NCBI GenBank assembly: GCA_017883185.1
Contig: JADGOB010000001.1
Span: forward strand, 37,797 to 101,796
DNA length: 64,000 nucleotides
Direction of reading: 5' to 3'
Origin: Acidobacteriota bacterium
Lineage (GTDB): Bacteria > Acidobacteriota > Vicinamibacteria > Vicinamibacterales > Fen-181
The notes under the pieces were generated by a model. It was not told the DNA's origin and ran no database searches. It was given only the letters and a program-made list of their open reading frames with translations. The position numbers and the translations under genes are program-made. Positions 47,219 through 58,081 of this stretch are shown piece after piece; position 1 is the stretch's first letter, and the number at the start of each line of letters is the position of its first letter.

Positions 47219-48178
47219 ATGGAGCGACACACATTCACCGTTGATCCCGACAGCGCCGGCCTGCGGCTTGACGTGTACCTTGCCGGCCTGCTCCAGCAGC
47301 ACTCCCGATCCCAGTTGCAGCGCCTGGTGAAGGACGGGCGCGTCACGCTCGGCGGCCGCCCCACCAAGTCGAACGCGATCGTCAAGCCCAGCGACGTCGT
47401 CGAGATCGAGATTCCCGAGGCTGCGCCCGCGACCCCGGTTGCGCAGGAGATCCACCTTCCGGTCATCTACCAGGATCCGGATGTCATCGTCGTGGACAAG
47501 CCGGCGGGCATGGTCGTCCACCCGGCCGCGGGGCACGACCAGGACACGCTGGTGAACGCGCTGCTCTTTCATGCCGACAACCTCAGCGGAGTCGGCGGCG
47601 AACAGCGGCCGGGCATCGTGCATCGGCTCGACCGCGGAACCTCCGGCCTGATGGTGGCCGCCAAGAACGACGCCGCCCACCGGGAACTCTCGCGGCAGTT
47701 CCACGACCGCGAGGTGGAGAAGGAGTACATCGCACTGGCGTGGGGCGAGGTACTCGCGGGCCGGCGCATCGACCTCCCCCTCGGCCGCGACCCGGTCCAT
47801 CGCGAGAAGATGTCCACCCGGGCGCGCCGCTCGCGCTCGGCCGCCACGCGGATCACGGCCGCCCTCGACCTGCGAGGCGTGACGCTCCTGCACATCGCGA
47901 TTGCCACCGGCCGCACGCACCAGATCCGCGTCCACCTGAGCGCGATCGGCCACCCGATCGTCGGCGACGGCACCTACGGCGGCGTCCGCCACCGGATGCC
48001 GGCCGCGCTGCGCGCCGTGGAACGCCTGGAGCGTCCCTTTCTTCATGCTGCGCGGCTGGCCTTCACCCACCCGCGCGAAGGCACACGGATGGAGTTCACC
48101 TGCGCGCTCCCGCCCGACCTGCAGGAAGTCCTCGACGAGATCCAAGCCAGGCTGGAGGAGGCGGAGGCGAAGTTGTGA
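47219..48178 (+). CDS. RluA/RluD-family pseudouridine synthase
   Basis: S4-like N-terminus; IVHRLDRGTSGLMVAAKNDAAHRELSRQFHDREVEKEYIALAWG...GRTHQIRVHLSAIGHPIVGD. Confidence 0.94.
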   Translation: MERHTFTVDPDSAGLRLDVYLAGLLQQHSRSQLQRLVKDGRVTLGGRPTKSNAIVKPSDVVEIEIPEAAPATPVAQEIHLPVIYQDPDVIVVDKPAGMVVHPAAGHDQDTLVNALLFHADNLSGVGGEQRPGIVHRLDRGTSGLMVAAKNDAAHRELSRQFHDREVEKEYIALAWGEVLAGRRIDLPLGRDPVHREKMSTRARRSRSAATRITAALDLRGVTLLHIAIATGRTHQIRVHLSAIGHPIVGDGTYGGVRHRMPAALRAVERLERPFLHAARLAFTHPREGTRMEFTCALPPDLQEVLDEIQARLEEAEAKL

Positions 48179-48196
48179 ATCTGGGAATCTGAAGGT

Positions 48197-48736
48197 CTAG
48201 ACCAGCGTCAGGCCTGCGACGGTCTTGAGATCGTCGATCTCGCCCCGGCGGATCATGTTGCGCACCTCGTCCAGCGAGAAGCTCCGCGTCCGGATGTCCT
48301 CGTCCTCGTCGGGGCTTACCGCGGGGCGGCTGGCGTCGGGCGCGGCCAGCGCCGTCAGCTTGAAGAAGTTCATCTTCTCGTCACAGTAGCCGGGCGTCGG
48401 GTAGAAGGCGCCGACGAAGTCCACGCGGCCTGGCGCAAAACCGGTCTCCTCTTCGCACTCGCGCGCCGCCCCACACGCCGGGTCTTCACCGGGCTTCAGG
48501 CTGCCAGCCGCAAGCTCCCAGACCCATCGGTCGACCGCGTAGCGATACTGCTTGACCAGGATGACGTGCTGGGGGTCTGGCATCGGCAGGAGGACAACCG
48601 AGCCCGGGTGCCGCACGACCTCCATCGTGGCCTCGACGCCCTTCGGTAGCCGAACACGGTCACGAACCACGGTGAAGATGCGCCCCTTGTAGATCTCCTC
48701 GTGCGCCAGCAACGTCCCGCCAGGTTCTTCCATCAC
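48197..48736 (-). CDS. NUDIX hydrolase (ADP-ribose pyrophosphatase-like)
   Basis: WELAAGSLKPGEDPACGAARECEEETGFAPGRVDFVGAFYPTPGYCDE. Confidence 0.92.
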   Translation of the reverse strand: MMEEPGGTLLAHEEIYKGRIFTVVRDRVRLPKGVEATMEVVRHPGSVVLLPMPDPQHVILVKQYRYAVDRWVWELAAGSLKPGEDPACGAARECEEETGFAPGRVDFVGAFYPTPGYCDEKMNFFKLTALAAPDASRPAVSPDEDEDIRTRSFSLDEVRNMIRRGEIDDLKTVAGLTLV

Positions 48737-48751
48737 AAATGAACGCCGTTC

Positions 48752-51199
48752 TTATGACGCAGCGGTCGGCTGAAGCTCGCCCGCCTCGGTCGTGGTCACG
48801 CCGACCGGCTTCTCCGGCTTCGGCTGCAGCGCCAGTTCCAGGACCTCGTCAATCGTCGTCACGAAGTGCACCGTCATGTCGCGGCGCAGATCCTCGCTCA
48901 GATCCTCGACGATGTTCTTCTCGTTGCGGGCGGGAATGATGACCTCGCGGATGCCGACGCGGCGCGCCGCGAGGACCTTCTCCTTGACGCCGCCCACTGG
49001 CAGCACCCGGCCGGACAACGTGATCTCCCCGGTCATCGCGACGTCGCCGCGAACCGGTCGCTGGCTCAGCTCCGAGCAGAGCGCCACGGCCATCGTCACG
49101 CCGGCCGACGGGCCGTCCTTCGGGATGGCGCCCGACGGCACGTGCAGGTGGAGCTCCGACGCCTTGTAGAAATCGGGCTCGATGCCGTACCGGGACGCGT
49201 TCGCGCGCAGCCACGACAGGGCCGCCCGCGCCGATTCCTTCATCACGTCGCCCAGGTGGCCGGTCAGCGTGAGGCTGCCGCTGCCGTGCATCCGCCTCGC
49301 TTCGACGAAGAGCACTTCGCCGCCGGAAGGCGTCCACGCCAGGCCGATGGCCACACCCGGGTTCTTGGTGCGCTCCTCCATCTCCTCATCGAGGAACCGG
49401 GGGGCGCCGAGCATCTCGACCACGACTTCGGGGGTCACGGCGATCGGCTCTTCCTGGCCCTCGGCACACCGGCGGGCCGACTTGCGGCAGAGCGCGGCAA
49501 TCTCGCGCTCGAGGTTCCGGACGCCCGCCTCGCGGGTATAGCCGCGAATCACCGCGCGGAGCGCGGCCTCGTGGAACGTGATGAACTCTGGCGTCAGGCC
49601 GTGGTTCTGCACCTGCTTGGCCACGAGGTGCTCCTGCGCGATCTTGAGCTTCTCCTCCTCGGTGTAACCGGGGAGCTCGAGCACTTCCATCCGGTCGCGG
49701 AGAGCCGGAGGCACCGGGTCGAGCACGTTCGCCGTCGTGATGAACAGGACCTCGGACAGGTCGAACGGCACGTCGAGGTAGTGGTCGCGGAACGTGTTGT
49801 TCTGTTCGGGATCGAGGACCTCGAGCAGCGCTGACGCCGGGTCGCCGCGGAAATCGGACCCGAGCTTGTCGATCTCGTCGAGGATGAACACCGGGTTCTT
49901 CGACTCAGCGCGGCGAAGCCCCTGGACGATCTGGCCGGGCAGCGCGCCGATGTAGGTGCGCCGGTGGCCCCGGATTTCCGCCTCGTCGCGCATGCCGCCC
50001 AGCGAGATGCGCACGAATTTCCGGTCGAGCGCCGAGGCGATCGACTTCGCGAGCGACGTCTTGCCGACGCCCGGAGGACCGACGAAGCAGAGGATCGGTC
50101 CCTTCATCGCGGGGTTCAGCTTCCGGACGGCGAGGTATTCGAGGATGCGGTCCTTTGCCTTGACCAGATCCGAGTGGTCGGCGTCGAGGACATCTTTCGT
50201 ACGCTTGAGGTCGATCACCTCTTCCGTCTTCTTGTTCCACGGCAGCGCCACGAGCCAGTCGAGGTAGGTCCGGGACACGGTGTACTCGGCGGCGGCGACC
50301 GGCATCCTGGAGAGTCGATCCAGTTCGCGCAGCACGTCCTTCTTCACGGCCTCGGGCATGCCGGCCGCTTCGATCTTCTCCCGAATCTCCTCGATTTCCT
50401 TCGTCTGGTCGTCGCCCTCGCCCAGTTCCTTCTGGATGGCCTTGAGCTGCTCGCGGAGGAAGTAGTCGCGTTGGTTCTTCCCGACTTCCGACTGGACCTG
50501 CGACTGGATCTTGGAGCCCAGCTCGAGGACCTCGAGTTCCTTGATCAGGATCCGGTTGAGCAAGTCCATGCGCGCGCGGACGTCGAGCGTCTCGAGCACA
50601 TCCTCCTTCACCGCCGTGGCGATGGTGGTCAGGCTCGAGGCGATGAAGTCGGCGAGCTTGCCGGGGTCGGAGATGTTGAGCGCCAGCGTCTGCAGGTCGT
50701 CGGACAGAAGCGGCGACAACGACACCACCTGCTGGAAGTTGGTCTTGATGTTCCGCTGCAGCGCGTCGATCTCGAGCTTGTCGGCGTCGGAGACCTCGTC
50801 GGACGCCGCAACGACGGTGGCGCGCAAGTACGGCTTGACCGCCACGACTTGGTCCATCTTGAGCCGGGAGAGTCCCTGGACGATCAGGCGCAGGCTGCCG
50901 TCCGGCAGCTTGAACATCTTGTGGATGTGCGTGGCCGTCCCGATGGGATAGAGGTCGGCCTGTCCCGGTTTCTCGACGGCCGCGTCCCGCTGGGTGAACA
51001 CGGCGATCAGCTTCCCGCCGCCGATCGCGTCGTCGATCAGGCGGACAGAGCTTTCGCGCGCCACCGCGAGGGGCATGAACGAATTGGGAAACAGCACCGT
51101 GTCGCGGAGCGGAAGGACCGGGAGCTCAGGGGGAATGGAGAGCGCCCGCTCCCCATCGGAGGTTTCATCGAACGTAGGGGCTTCGGGTTCATCGCTCAT
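48752..51199 (-). CDS. lon: ATP-dependent Lon protease
   Basis: LCFVGPPGVGKTSLAKSIASALDRKFVRISLGGMRDEAEIRGHRRTYIGALPG...PKDGPSAGVTMAVAL. Confidence 0.97.
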   Translation of the reverse strand: MSDEPEAPTFDETSDGERALSIPPELPVLPLRDTVLFPNSFMPLAVARESSVRLIDDAIGGGKLIAVFTQRDAAVEKPGQADLYPIGTATHIHKMFKLPDGSLRLIVQGLSRLKMDQVVAVKPYLRATVVAASDEVSDADKLEIDALQRNIKTNFQQVVSLSPLLSDDLQTLALNISDPGKLADFIASSLTTIATAVKEDVLETLDVRARMDLLNRILIKELEVLELGSKIQSQVQSEVGKNQRDYFLREQLKAIQKELGEGDDQTKEIEEIREKIEAAGMPEAVKKDVLRELDRLSRMPVAAAEYTVSRTYLDWLVALPWNKKTEEVIDLKRTKDVLDADHSDLVKAKDRILEYLAVRKLNPAMKGPILCFVGPPGVGKTSLAKSIASALDRKFVRISLGGMRDEAEIRGHRRTYIGALPGQIVQGLRRAESKNPVFILDEIDKLGSDFRGDPASALLEVLDPEQNNTFRDHYLDVPFDLSEVLFITTANVLDPVPPALRDRMEVLELPGYTEEEKLKIAQEHLVAKQVQNHGLTPEFITFHEAALRAVIRGYTREAGVRNLEREIAALCRKSARRCAEGQEEPIAVTPEVVVEMLGAPRFLDEEMEERTKNPGVAIGLAWTPSGGEVLFVEARRMHGSGSLTLTGHLGDVMKESARAALSWLRANASRYGIEPDFYKASELHLHVPSGAIPKDGPSAGVTMAVALCSELSQRPVRGDVAMTGEITLSGRVLPVGGVKEKVLAARRVGIREVIIPARNEKNIVEDLSEDLRRDMTVHFVTTIDEVLELALQPKPEKPVGVTTTEAGELQPTAAS

Positions 51200-51296
51200 C
51201 GCGAGAGGCTCCGTCGATGGTCGGGGTGTCACCCGGCCTCGCCGGGACCGGCCGGCGGGACCGGCGCGAAGCCGGTCCCGCGACCTGATGTGGTGG

Positions 51297-51749
51297 TCAG
51301 CTCGAGAGGTCGAAGAATAGCACGGAGGAGGAGTGGCGCTGCGCCATCGTCCGCTCCCGGCGCTGTGCGTTCTCGCGCGCTTCCTCGCAGTCGCGGCAGC
51401 GGACCGCGAACGGGAGCGCTCGCAGGCGCTGGCGGGCGATTTCCTCGCCGCACTCGAAGCAGTCGCCGTAGGCGCCGTCCTCGAGACGACCGAGCGCCTC
51501 GTTGATCTTGTTGAGCGTCTCGGCCTTCATCTGAATGAGCGCGAACTCGATGTCTTCCTGGATCCCAGCCTCGGAACTCTCACCGGGATCCAGCACGGTG
51601 TTCACCTTGCCCGACGCGTTCTCAGTGCGCACGTCCCGCATCTTCTCGTGAAGCTGGCTCAGAATCTCTCTCTTCCGATCCTCGAGCATCCGATTGAGTT
51701 CGATATACCGTTCCTGGTTCATGGAGTGCTTCTTGTTCGTCGCTGCCAT
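51297..51749 (-). CDS. DksA/TraR-family zinc-finger protein
   Basis: LEDGAYGDCFECGEEIARQRLRALPFAVRCRDCEEARE. Confidence 0.9.
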   Translation of the reverse strand: MAATNKKHSMNQERYIELNRMLEDRKREILSQLHEKMRDVRTENASGKVNTVLDPGESSEAGIQEDIEFALIQMKAETLNKINEALGRLEDGAYGDCFECGEEIARQRLRALPFAVRCRDCEEARENAQRRERTMAQRHSSSVLFFDLSS

Positions 51750-52318
51750 GGCGTTGACGCTCCTTCCTTCCGCGTCCGCCTACTTTCAAGGGCGGTATCT
51801 TAGCACGTCGCTTCATGCAAATGAACTGCCATTCGGCGCGCGCTGCAATTTTCTAAGTCTTCCGGACCCGATCGTTGAGATTTCGCGGTCGTTTTCCCTT
51901 CCGACTCGGCCGATCCGTGTAGGATCTTCACACGCTGATTCGCGGCCACCCAATGGCCGGCCGATCATAACCCCTTATTGCCCAACTAATTATCATCCTA
52001 CCTGGTTTTGCGCCGACCTAATCGGACAACCATCGCCTTTTTAGACGCTCATTCGGCGAGTCCGGTTCGTCGGCAGGAGATTCTTTAGTTCGTCTCCCGT
52101 AGAGGACATGCCGGTCCCGTCAGTGTGTCTTTTCTGGCCTGCCCCGTGTGGCCGAATGGTCGCATCCCTGGCCTCTCCGGTCGCCGCGCTGACGCAGAAC
52201 GAATACGACGATCGGCCATGGTTTCGCGACGGCCGCATGCGCCGCGAGGAACGAAAAGGAGACGAAAAGGTGTGCCCGACCCCTTCTCACGAGAGACGGG
52301 CTGTGCGAAGCTGAGACG

Positions 52319-52987
52319 ATGCCCTGCCCACTTTGCCGACAACGTCAGCCCCGCCGGCGGTGTCCTGCGCTTGGCCGGGAGATTTGCGCGGTCTGCTGCG
52401 GCACGAAGCGCCTGGTGGAGATTAGCTGCCCCGCGGATTGCGGCTACCTGGGGTCCGCCCAGACCCATCCTCCGGCCCTGGTGCGCCGCCAGCAGGAGCG
52501 GGACCTGGCGTTCGTCATGGCGATGCGGGAAGGCCTGTCGGAGCGCGAGTCAGACCTCTATTGGGCCGTTCTGATGTTCATCGCCGGCGTCCGTTCAGAT
52601 CCGCTGATCGAGCTCATCGACGCGGACCTGGTCGAGGGCGCGGCGTCGCTCGCCGCCACCTACGAGACGGCCAACCGCGGACTCATCTACGAGCATCGTC
52701 CACAATCCCTGGCGGCCCAGCGTTTGGTGAGGGACCTGAAGGCGTTTCTAGCGCAACTGGTTGCCGATGCGGACGCGTCGGCGGCGAGGAACCTGGAGCG
52801 GGATGCGCCGGTGGTGCTTCGCCACGTGGAACAGGGCGCCCGCGAGGCACGAAAGGCCGTGGACGAGGGGCTGGCCACGGCGATCGAGATGATCGGGCGG
52901 GTCGTGACGGCGGCGGGCCGTGGCCAGGAGGCGCGCGCCGGGGAGCCGCCGGTCGGTCCGCCACGGTCGATGCTTGTGCTGCCGTAA
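52319..52987 (+). CDS. Conserved-looking hypothetical protein with N-terminal Cys-rich module
   Basis: [45 protein letters not shown] then helical region. Confidence 0.65.
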   Translation: MPCPLCRQRQPRRRCPALGREICAVCCGTKRLVEISCPADCGYLGSAQTHPPALVRRQQERDLAFVMAMREGLSERESDLYWAVLMFIAGVRSDPLIELIDADLVEGAASLAATYETANRGLIYEHRPQSLAAQRLVRDLKAFLAQLVADADASAARNLERDAPVVLRHVEQGAREARKAVDEGLATAIEMIGRVVTAAGRGQEARAGEPPVGPPRSMLVLP

Positions 52988-53094
52988 CCGCCACGCGACT
53001 CCTCCGAAAGTCTGCTATAATTAGGGGCTTGTGTATTGACGGCTCTCCAGGGGTAGTGGCCCGAGGGCCTTCTTTTTCCTGCAGGAAAACAGCC

Positions 53095-53286
53095 ATGGCG
53101 AAGCGGTGTGAAATCTGCGGCAAGGGGCCCGTCGCGGGGCACAATATCAGCCACGCGCACAACGTCACCGCCCGGCGGTTCGAGCCGAACCTCCAGACGG
53201 TCCGTGCGGCGGTCAACGGCGGAACCAAGCGGCTGCGCGTGTGCACTCGGTGCCTGCGTTCCGGCAAGGTCGTAAAGGCTGCCTGA
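53095..53286 (+). CDS. rpmB: 50S ribosomal protein L28
   Basis: [69 protein letters not shown] at 53016. Confidence 0.95.
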   Translation: MAKRCEICGKGPVAGHNISHAHNVTARRFEPNLQTVRAAVNGGTKRLRVCTRCLRSGKVVKAA

Positions 53287-53290
53287 GCGT

Positions 53291-53671
53291 ATGCCACATG
53301 CCGTCTCGACCCAGGCAGCTCCGGCTGCCATCGGCCCGTATTCCCAGGCCATCCGTGCCGGCGACTTCCTGTTCGTCTCGGGGCAGATACCGGTTGACCC
53401 GGCGACAGGCGGATTGGTGGACGGCGATGTCCGCGCGCAGTCTCGTCGGGTGCTCGAGAACGTGGGGGCGATCATCGCCGCGGCGGGCGCTTCGTTCGAT
53501 CGCGTCGTGAAGACGACGGTCTACCTGGTGGACATGAACGACTTTGCGGCCATGAACGAGGAGTACGCGAAGTTCTTCGGCACGCCGGCGCCGGCCAGGG
53601 CGACCGTGCAGGTGGGACGGCTGCCGAAAGACGTTCGTGTCGAGATCGACGCGATCGTCCATCTCGCCTGA
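53291..53671 (+). CDS. RidA family protein
   Basis: [88 protein letters not shown]. Confidence 0.95.
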   Translation: MPHAVSTQAAPAAIGPYSQAIRAGDFLFVSGQIPVDPATGGLVDGDVRAQSRRVLENVGAIIAAAGASFDRVVKTTVYLVDMNDFAAMNEEYAKFFGTPAPARATVQVGRLPKDVRVEIDAIVHLA

Positions 53672-53680
53672 GACATGAAG

Positions 53681-53762
53681 AGTGGTCAGTTATCAGTGAT
53701 CAGTCGTCAGTCAGTCACGCGTGACACACTGGCCACTGGCCACTGACAACTGGCTACTGTCA
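53681..53762. repeat. Degenerate CAGTGA/TCAGTGG-type palindromic repeat
   Basis: GTGGTCAGTTATCAGTGATCAGTCGTCAGTCAGTCACGCGTGAC...GGCCACTGGCCACTGACAACTGG. Confidence 0.5.
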
Positions 53763-53776
53763 CGATTGCAGTTCCC

Positions 53777-55930
53777 CTACTTCGGCGCACGCTCCACACC
53801 CAGCACCCCTGACACCTTCCGCAACGACTTCAGCACCTTCTCGAGGTGTTTCAGGTCCCGGATCTCCAGCGTCATGTCCATCCGGTCGAGATGTCCGTCG
53901 TGGGTCTTGGCCTCGATGTTGGTGATGTTGGTGTTGACGTCGGCGATCTTCGCGCTGATCTCCGCGAGCAGCCCCTTGCGGTCCTCCACAACCAGCGCCA
54001 GCGCCACGGTGTACCCGCCCTGGTCGGCGCCGCGATCCCACTCCACCTCGATGCGTCGGTCGGCGGTGTAGAGCAGGTTGGTCACGTTCGGGCAGCTCAC
54101 CGAGTGGACCGAGACGCCCTTGCCGCGGGTGATGTAGCCCACGATCTTCTCGCCGCGGATCGGGTTGCAGCAGCGGGCGCGCACGACGAGGAGGTCGTCG
54201 GCGCCACGGACCTTGATCTTCTCGTTGTCGCCCGCGAGCGCACGCCGCACCGCCGAGACCACTCCCTTCGTCGGACGTTCCTTGAGCTCCTCGTTCGGCA
54301 CGAGCTTGTCGAGAACGTGTCGCGCCTGCAGCTTCCCGAACCCGATCGCGGCCAGCATCTCCTCGATCTTCTGCATCCCCGACTCGGCCGCGACCCGCTG
54401 CAGTTCCGGGTCGGACATCAGCGTCCTGGTGTTCAGGCCGAAGCGTCGGAGTTCCTTCTCGAGGAGCCGGCGGCCCAGTTCCACCGCCCGGTCCTTTTCT
54501 TCTCCTTCGAGGTACTGCTTGACCTTGTTCCGCGCCCGCGACGTGACGACGATGCTCATCCAGTCGCGACTCGGCTTGTGCTTCGCCTGCGTCACGATCT
54601 CGACGATGTCGCCGTTCTTGAGGTGGGTGCGGAGCGGTACCATCCGGCCGTTCACGCGCGCGCCGACGCACTGGTTGCCGACGTCGGTGTGAATCGAGTA
54701 GGCGAAATCGACCGGCGTGGCGCCGCGGGGCAGCGGCTTGACTTGTCCCTTCGGCGTGAAGGTATAGACCTCCTCGGGATACAGGTCGATCTTCAGGTTC
54801 TGGATGAACTCCTGCGGGTCGCGCACCTCCTGCTGCCATTCCAGCAACTGGCGAAGCCAGACGAAGTAAGGCTCGTCGCGCTCGGCGCCCACGCGCCCCT
54901 CCTTGTACTTCCAGTGTGCGGCGATGCCTTCTTCCGCGCGCAGGTGCATCTCCTCGGTGCGGATCTGCACCTCGAACGGGAACCCGCTCTCGCTGATCAC
55001 CGAGGTGTGGAGCGACTGGTAGCCGTTCGGCCGGGGCATCGCGATGAAGTCCTTGATTCGCCCGGGAACCGGCGACCAGGTCTGGTGAATGATGCCGAGC
55101 GCGGCGTAGCAGTCCTTGATGGTCCGCGTGACGATGCGGAGCGCCACGAAATCGTAGACGCGGTCGAGATCGATCTTCTGGCGGCGCAGCTTCTCGTGGA
55201 TGCTGAACAGGCGCTTGGTGCGGCCATCGACCTCGACCACGGGGACCTGGGCATCGCGCAGTTTGGCGACGATCGTCCGCCGGAGGTCCTCGACGACGCC
55301 CTCGCTGGCCTTGCGGCGGCGCTCCACCTTGGCCTTGAGCACGTCGTAGGCCTCTGGCTCCAGGTAGCGGAAGGCCAACTCCTCGAGCTCGTTCTTCAGC
55401 TTGGCCATCCCGAGCCGGTTGGCAATGGGCGCGTAGATGTCGAGCGTCTCCTGCGCGATCCGGAGGCGGCGATCCTCGGGCAGGAAGTTGAGCGTCCGCA
55501 TGTTGTGCAGGCGGTCCGCAAGCTTGACCAGGATCACGCGAATGTCGTCCACCATCGCCAGCAGCATCTTGCGGAAGTTCTCCGCCTGGCGCTCTTCGCT
55601 GGACGAGAAGGTGATGGCGCTGATCTTGGTGACCCCTTCCACAACGTGCGCAACTTCGCGACCGAACGTCTGCACGACGCGTTCGGTCGTGGTCAGGGTG
55701 TCCTCGACGACGTCGTGCAGGAGGCCCGCGGCGATGGTCACCGCGTCCATTTTCATGTCGGTCAGGATCGTGGCGACCTCGAGCGGGTGGACCAGATAGG
55801 GCTCGCCCGAATGGCGAACCTGCCCCTTGTGTTCGAGGGCCGAAAAGACGTAGGCCCGGCGAAGCAGTTCGAGATCGGCGTCCGGGTTGTAGTCCCGGAC
55901 CTTTTCCAGCAAGTCTTCGAAGCGGATCAC
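53777..55930 (-). CDS. RelA/SpoT bifunctional (p)ppGpp synthetase/hydrolase
   Basis: HD domain HSGEPYLVHPLEVATILTDMKMDAVTIAAGLLHDVVEDT; synthetase; TGS; ACT. Confidence 0.96.
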   Translation of the reverse strand: MIRFEDLLEKVRDYNPDADLELLRRAYVFSALEHKGQVRHSGEPYLVHPLEVATILTDMKMDAVTIAAGLLHDVVEDTLTTTERVVQTFGREVAHVVEGVTKISAITFSSSEERQAENFRKMLLAMVDDIRVILVKLADRLHNMRTLNFLPEDRRLRIAQETLDIYAPIANRLGMAKLKNELEELAFRYLEPEAYDVLKAKVERRRKASEGVVEDLRRTIVAKLRDAQVPVVEVDGRTKRLFSIHEKLRRQKIDLDRVYDFVALRIVTRTIKDCYAALGIIHQTWSPVPGRIKDFIAMPRPNGYQSLHTSVISESGFPFEVQIRTEEMHLRAEEGIAAHWKYKEGRVGAERDEPYFVWLRQLLEWQQEVRDPQEFIQNLKIDLYPEEVYTFTPKGQVKPLPRGATPVDFAYSIHTDVGNQCVGARVNGRMVPLRTHLKNGDIVEIVTQAKHKPSRDWMSIVVTSRARNKVKQYLEGEEKDRAVELGRRLLEKELRRFGLNTRTLMSDPELQRVAAESGMQKIEEMLAAIGFGKLQARHVLDKLVPNEELKERPTKGVVSAVRRALAGDNEKIKVRGADDLLVVRARCCNPIRGEKIVGYITRGKGVSVHSVSCPNVTNLLYTADRRIEVEWDRGADQGGYTVALALVVEDRKGLLAEISAKIADVNTNITNIEAKTHDGHLDRMDMTLEIRDLKHLEKVLKSLRKVSGVLGVERAPK

Positions 55931-56030
55931 GAGTTCGTGGTGTCTAATCCAAAAGGGTGCCCGCGACCCCCATCATAGAAGCGCCATCAGGGGGGGGTCA
56001 AGTTTTGGGAGGCTCGCGTGTCCGGTTTGC

Positions 56031-56060
56031 TTGACTTGTCAATTTTGCGTTCACTATACT
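56031..56060 (+). promoter_or_regulatory. Sigma70-like promoter
   Basis: TTGACT - 18 bp - TATACT upstream of the TPR lipoprotein gene. Confidence 0.5.
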
Positions 56061-56189
56061 GGCAGACCACCCGGGTCCTCGTTCTGGAGCCAGGGGATCG
56101 TTTTCGTCACACGAATTAACCTCTCTTCGCGATCATTATCCGAGACCGTAGAAGACCGCTCTCCCGCGGGACGGGGGAAGGGGGATGCA

Positions 56190-57134
56190 ATGCAGAGCCG
56201 GTTCAAGGCGGCGTCGCTGGTTGTCGTGCTGGCAGCCTTCAGCCTGACGCTTGTCGGGTGTGCACAGTTGAACAAGCTGAAGGCCAAGAAGGCCTTCAAG
56301 GAAGCCAACACTCTCTACCAGCAGCAGGATTTCAAGCGGGCTGCCGACCGGTACGAAGAGGTCGTGGCGAACGATCCCGAGCTGACAGCAGCGTATTTTT
56401 TCCTGGCCAACAGTTACGACAACCTGTACAAGCCGAGCCGGAAGGGCGAGGCGGCAATCGACGCCTTCCTGAAGAAAGCGGTTGAGAACTACAAGAAGTC
56501 GGCTGGGGTCGAGAAGGACAAGGTGTTGAAGACGCGGTCCCTCCAGTACCTCGTCGCTGCCTATGGGCCGGACAAGCTCGACGACCCCAGCCAGGCCGAA
56601 CCACTGCTCCAGGAGATGATCCAGATCGATCCTGCTGATCCCAGTAACTACGCGATCCTCTCGAAGATGTACGAGGACGCGGGCCAGTACGAGCTGGCCG
56701 AGCAGACCCTCTTGAAGGCCAAGCAGGCGATCCCGAAGGACCCCACCTCCTACACGCAGCTCGCGGCATTCTACAACCGGCAGGGCGAGTTCGAGAAGAC
56801 GATGGAGGCGCTCAGCGAGCGAACTGCGAAAGAGCCGTCCAACCCCGAAGGCTTCTACACGATCGCCGCCTATTACTGGGAGAAGGCCTACCGCGACTTC
56901 CGGCTGAAGGACGCCGAGAAGTTGAACTACATCGCCCTCGGTATGGAGGCGGCCGACCAGGCGCTGTCCCTGAGCCCTGAATATCTGGACGCCATCAACC
57001 GCAAGGAACTCCTGATCCGTGCCAAGGCGCTCGTCGTCAAGGACCCTGCCCAGCAAAAGGCGCTGCTCGACGACGCCAAGAAGCTCAGAGAGCAGTACAA
57101 CGAGATCAAGCAGAGGAAGGCCGGCGGCAAGTAA
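56190..57134 (+). CDS. TPR lipoprotein
   Basis: Lipobox LTLVGC in MQSRFKAASLVVVLAAFSLTLVGCAQLNK; multiple TPRs (EANTLYQQQDFKRAADRYEEVVANDPEL). Confidence 0.87.
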   Translation: MQSRFKAASLVVVLAAFSLTLVGCAQLNKLKAKKAFKEANTLYQQQDFKRAADRYEEVVANDPELTAAYFFLANSYDNLYKPSRKGEAAIDAFLKKAVENYKKSAGVEKDKVLKTRSLQYLVAAYGPDKLDDPSQAEPLLQEMIQIDPADPSNYAILSKMYEDAGQYELAEQTLLKAKQAIPKDPTSYTQLAAFYNRQGEFEKTMEALSERTAKEPSNPEGFYTIAAYYWEKAYRDFRLKDAEKLNYIALGMEAADQALSLSPEYLDAINRKELLIRAKALVVKDPAQQKALLDDAKKLREQYNEIKQRKAGGK

Positions 57135-57165
57135 GCCGTCGCCTCGCCTCTCGCTTCATCCTCCG

Positions 57166-57203
57166 AGGCCGCCCGATCGAAAGGTCGGGCGGCCTTCTTT
57201 TCT
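57166..57203 (+). terminator. Rho-independent terminator
   Basis: AGGCCGCCCGA-TCGAAAGG-TCGGGCGGCCT then TCTTTTCT. Confidence 0.85.
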
Positions 57204-57603
57204 GTACCGCCATCCCCTGACGGGCCTCGCTGGCCGACAGTCGCCGTTCGACTCGCGTGTCCCTCCGCTCGCGCTCACGGCAGGCCGAACGCCCTGAGCC
57301 TGTCGCCACTCGGCACTGCACGGGGGGGGGGCCGCCTAAGCTCGCCGAAGGGTCGAAGGGCGAGCGCAGCCCGGCACAGCAGACCGTGCCGTAGCCGCCG
57401 CCTCAGAGGCCGGCGGGTACGCGCCGGCCAGGCGAGAGAGGCAAACCGGCAGGCGGGATGGCTCGCGGAGCTGCCGATCAGCGGCCCGGCAGCGTACATG
57501 AGAAACGGACGGCTGACACGCGGAGACGTGCCGGCCGTCCGTGAGGTGGTCTCTCTGCTTGTCTGGCCCTGGTCGGCGCGAGGCCGTCCACGGTTCCGTC
57601 GTC

Positions 57604-58080
57604 TTACTGAGCGCCGCCGATCTGCACGCCAGCCGCCTGGCGCATGCCTTCCGTGACGATCCCGACCTTCTCGACACCAGCGCCCTTCGCGGCATCGATG
57701 ATCTCGACGATATCACCGTAGCGCAGCGTCGGCGCGCCGATGATGAACATCGTCTTGTCCTTGCGCCCCTCGAAGATCCCCCGGAGGCGGGTTTCGAGCT
57801 CAGCTATCGTCACGTCCTGCTTGTTGACGGTGATCTTGCGGTCGGCCGAGTAGTCGATGACGATCTGGTCGGTCGGCGATTCGGTCTTGACCGCGGTCTT
57901 CGTCTCGAGCGGGAGGTTGATGTCGAGACCCTTCTGGCTCAAGGGCAGGGCGGCAAGGAAGATGACCAGAAGGACCAGAAGCACGTCGATCAGCGGGGTG
58001 ACGTTCATGTCCGAGCTGGCCCGCGGAATTTCACCCTTGACGATCTTTTCGGCTCCGTGGTGCTTGTGTGCGTGAACCAT
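57604..58080 (-). CDS. ExbD/TolR biopolymer transport protein (copy 2)
   Basis: SDMNVTPLIDVLLVLLVIFLAALPLSQKGLDINLPLE. Confidence 0.92.
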   Translation of the reverse strand: MVHAHKHHGAEKIVKGEIPRASSDMNVTPLIDVLLVLLVIFLAALPLSQKGLDINLPLETKTAVKTESPTDQIVIDYSADRKITVNKQDVTIAELETRLRGIFEGRKDKTMFIIGAPTLRYGDIVEIIDAAKGAGVEKVGIVTEGMRQAAGVQIGGAQ

Positions 58081-58081
58081 G

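Noticed and set aside
51800-52110. Locally AT-richer intergenic stretch considered as a structured ncRNA
   Set aside because: No convincing conserved helices or known RNA motif found by eye; needs an Rfam/cmscan search.
53846-55978. 710-aa plus-strand ORF opposite relA/spoT
   Set aside because: Mirror ORF of a clearly coding strand; no recognisable motif.
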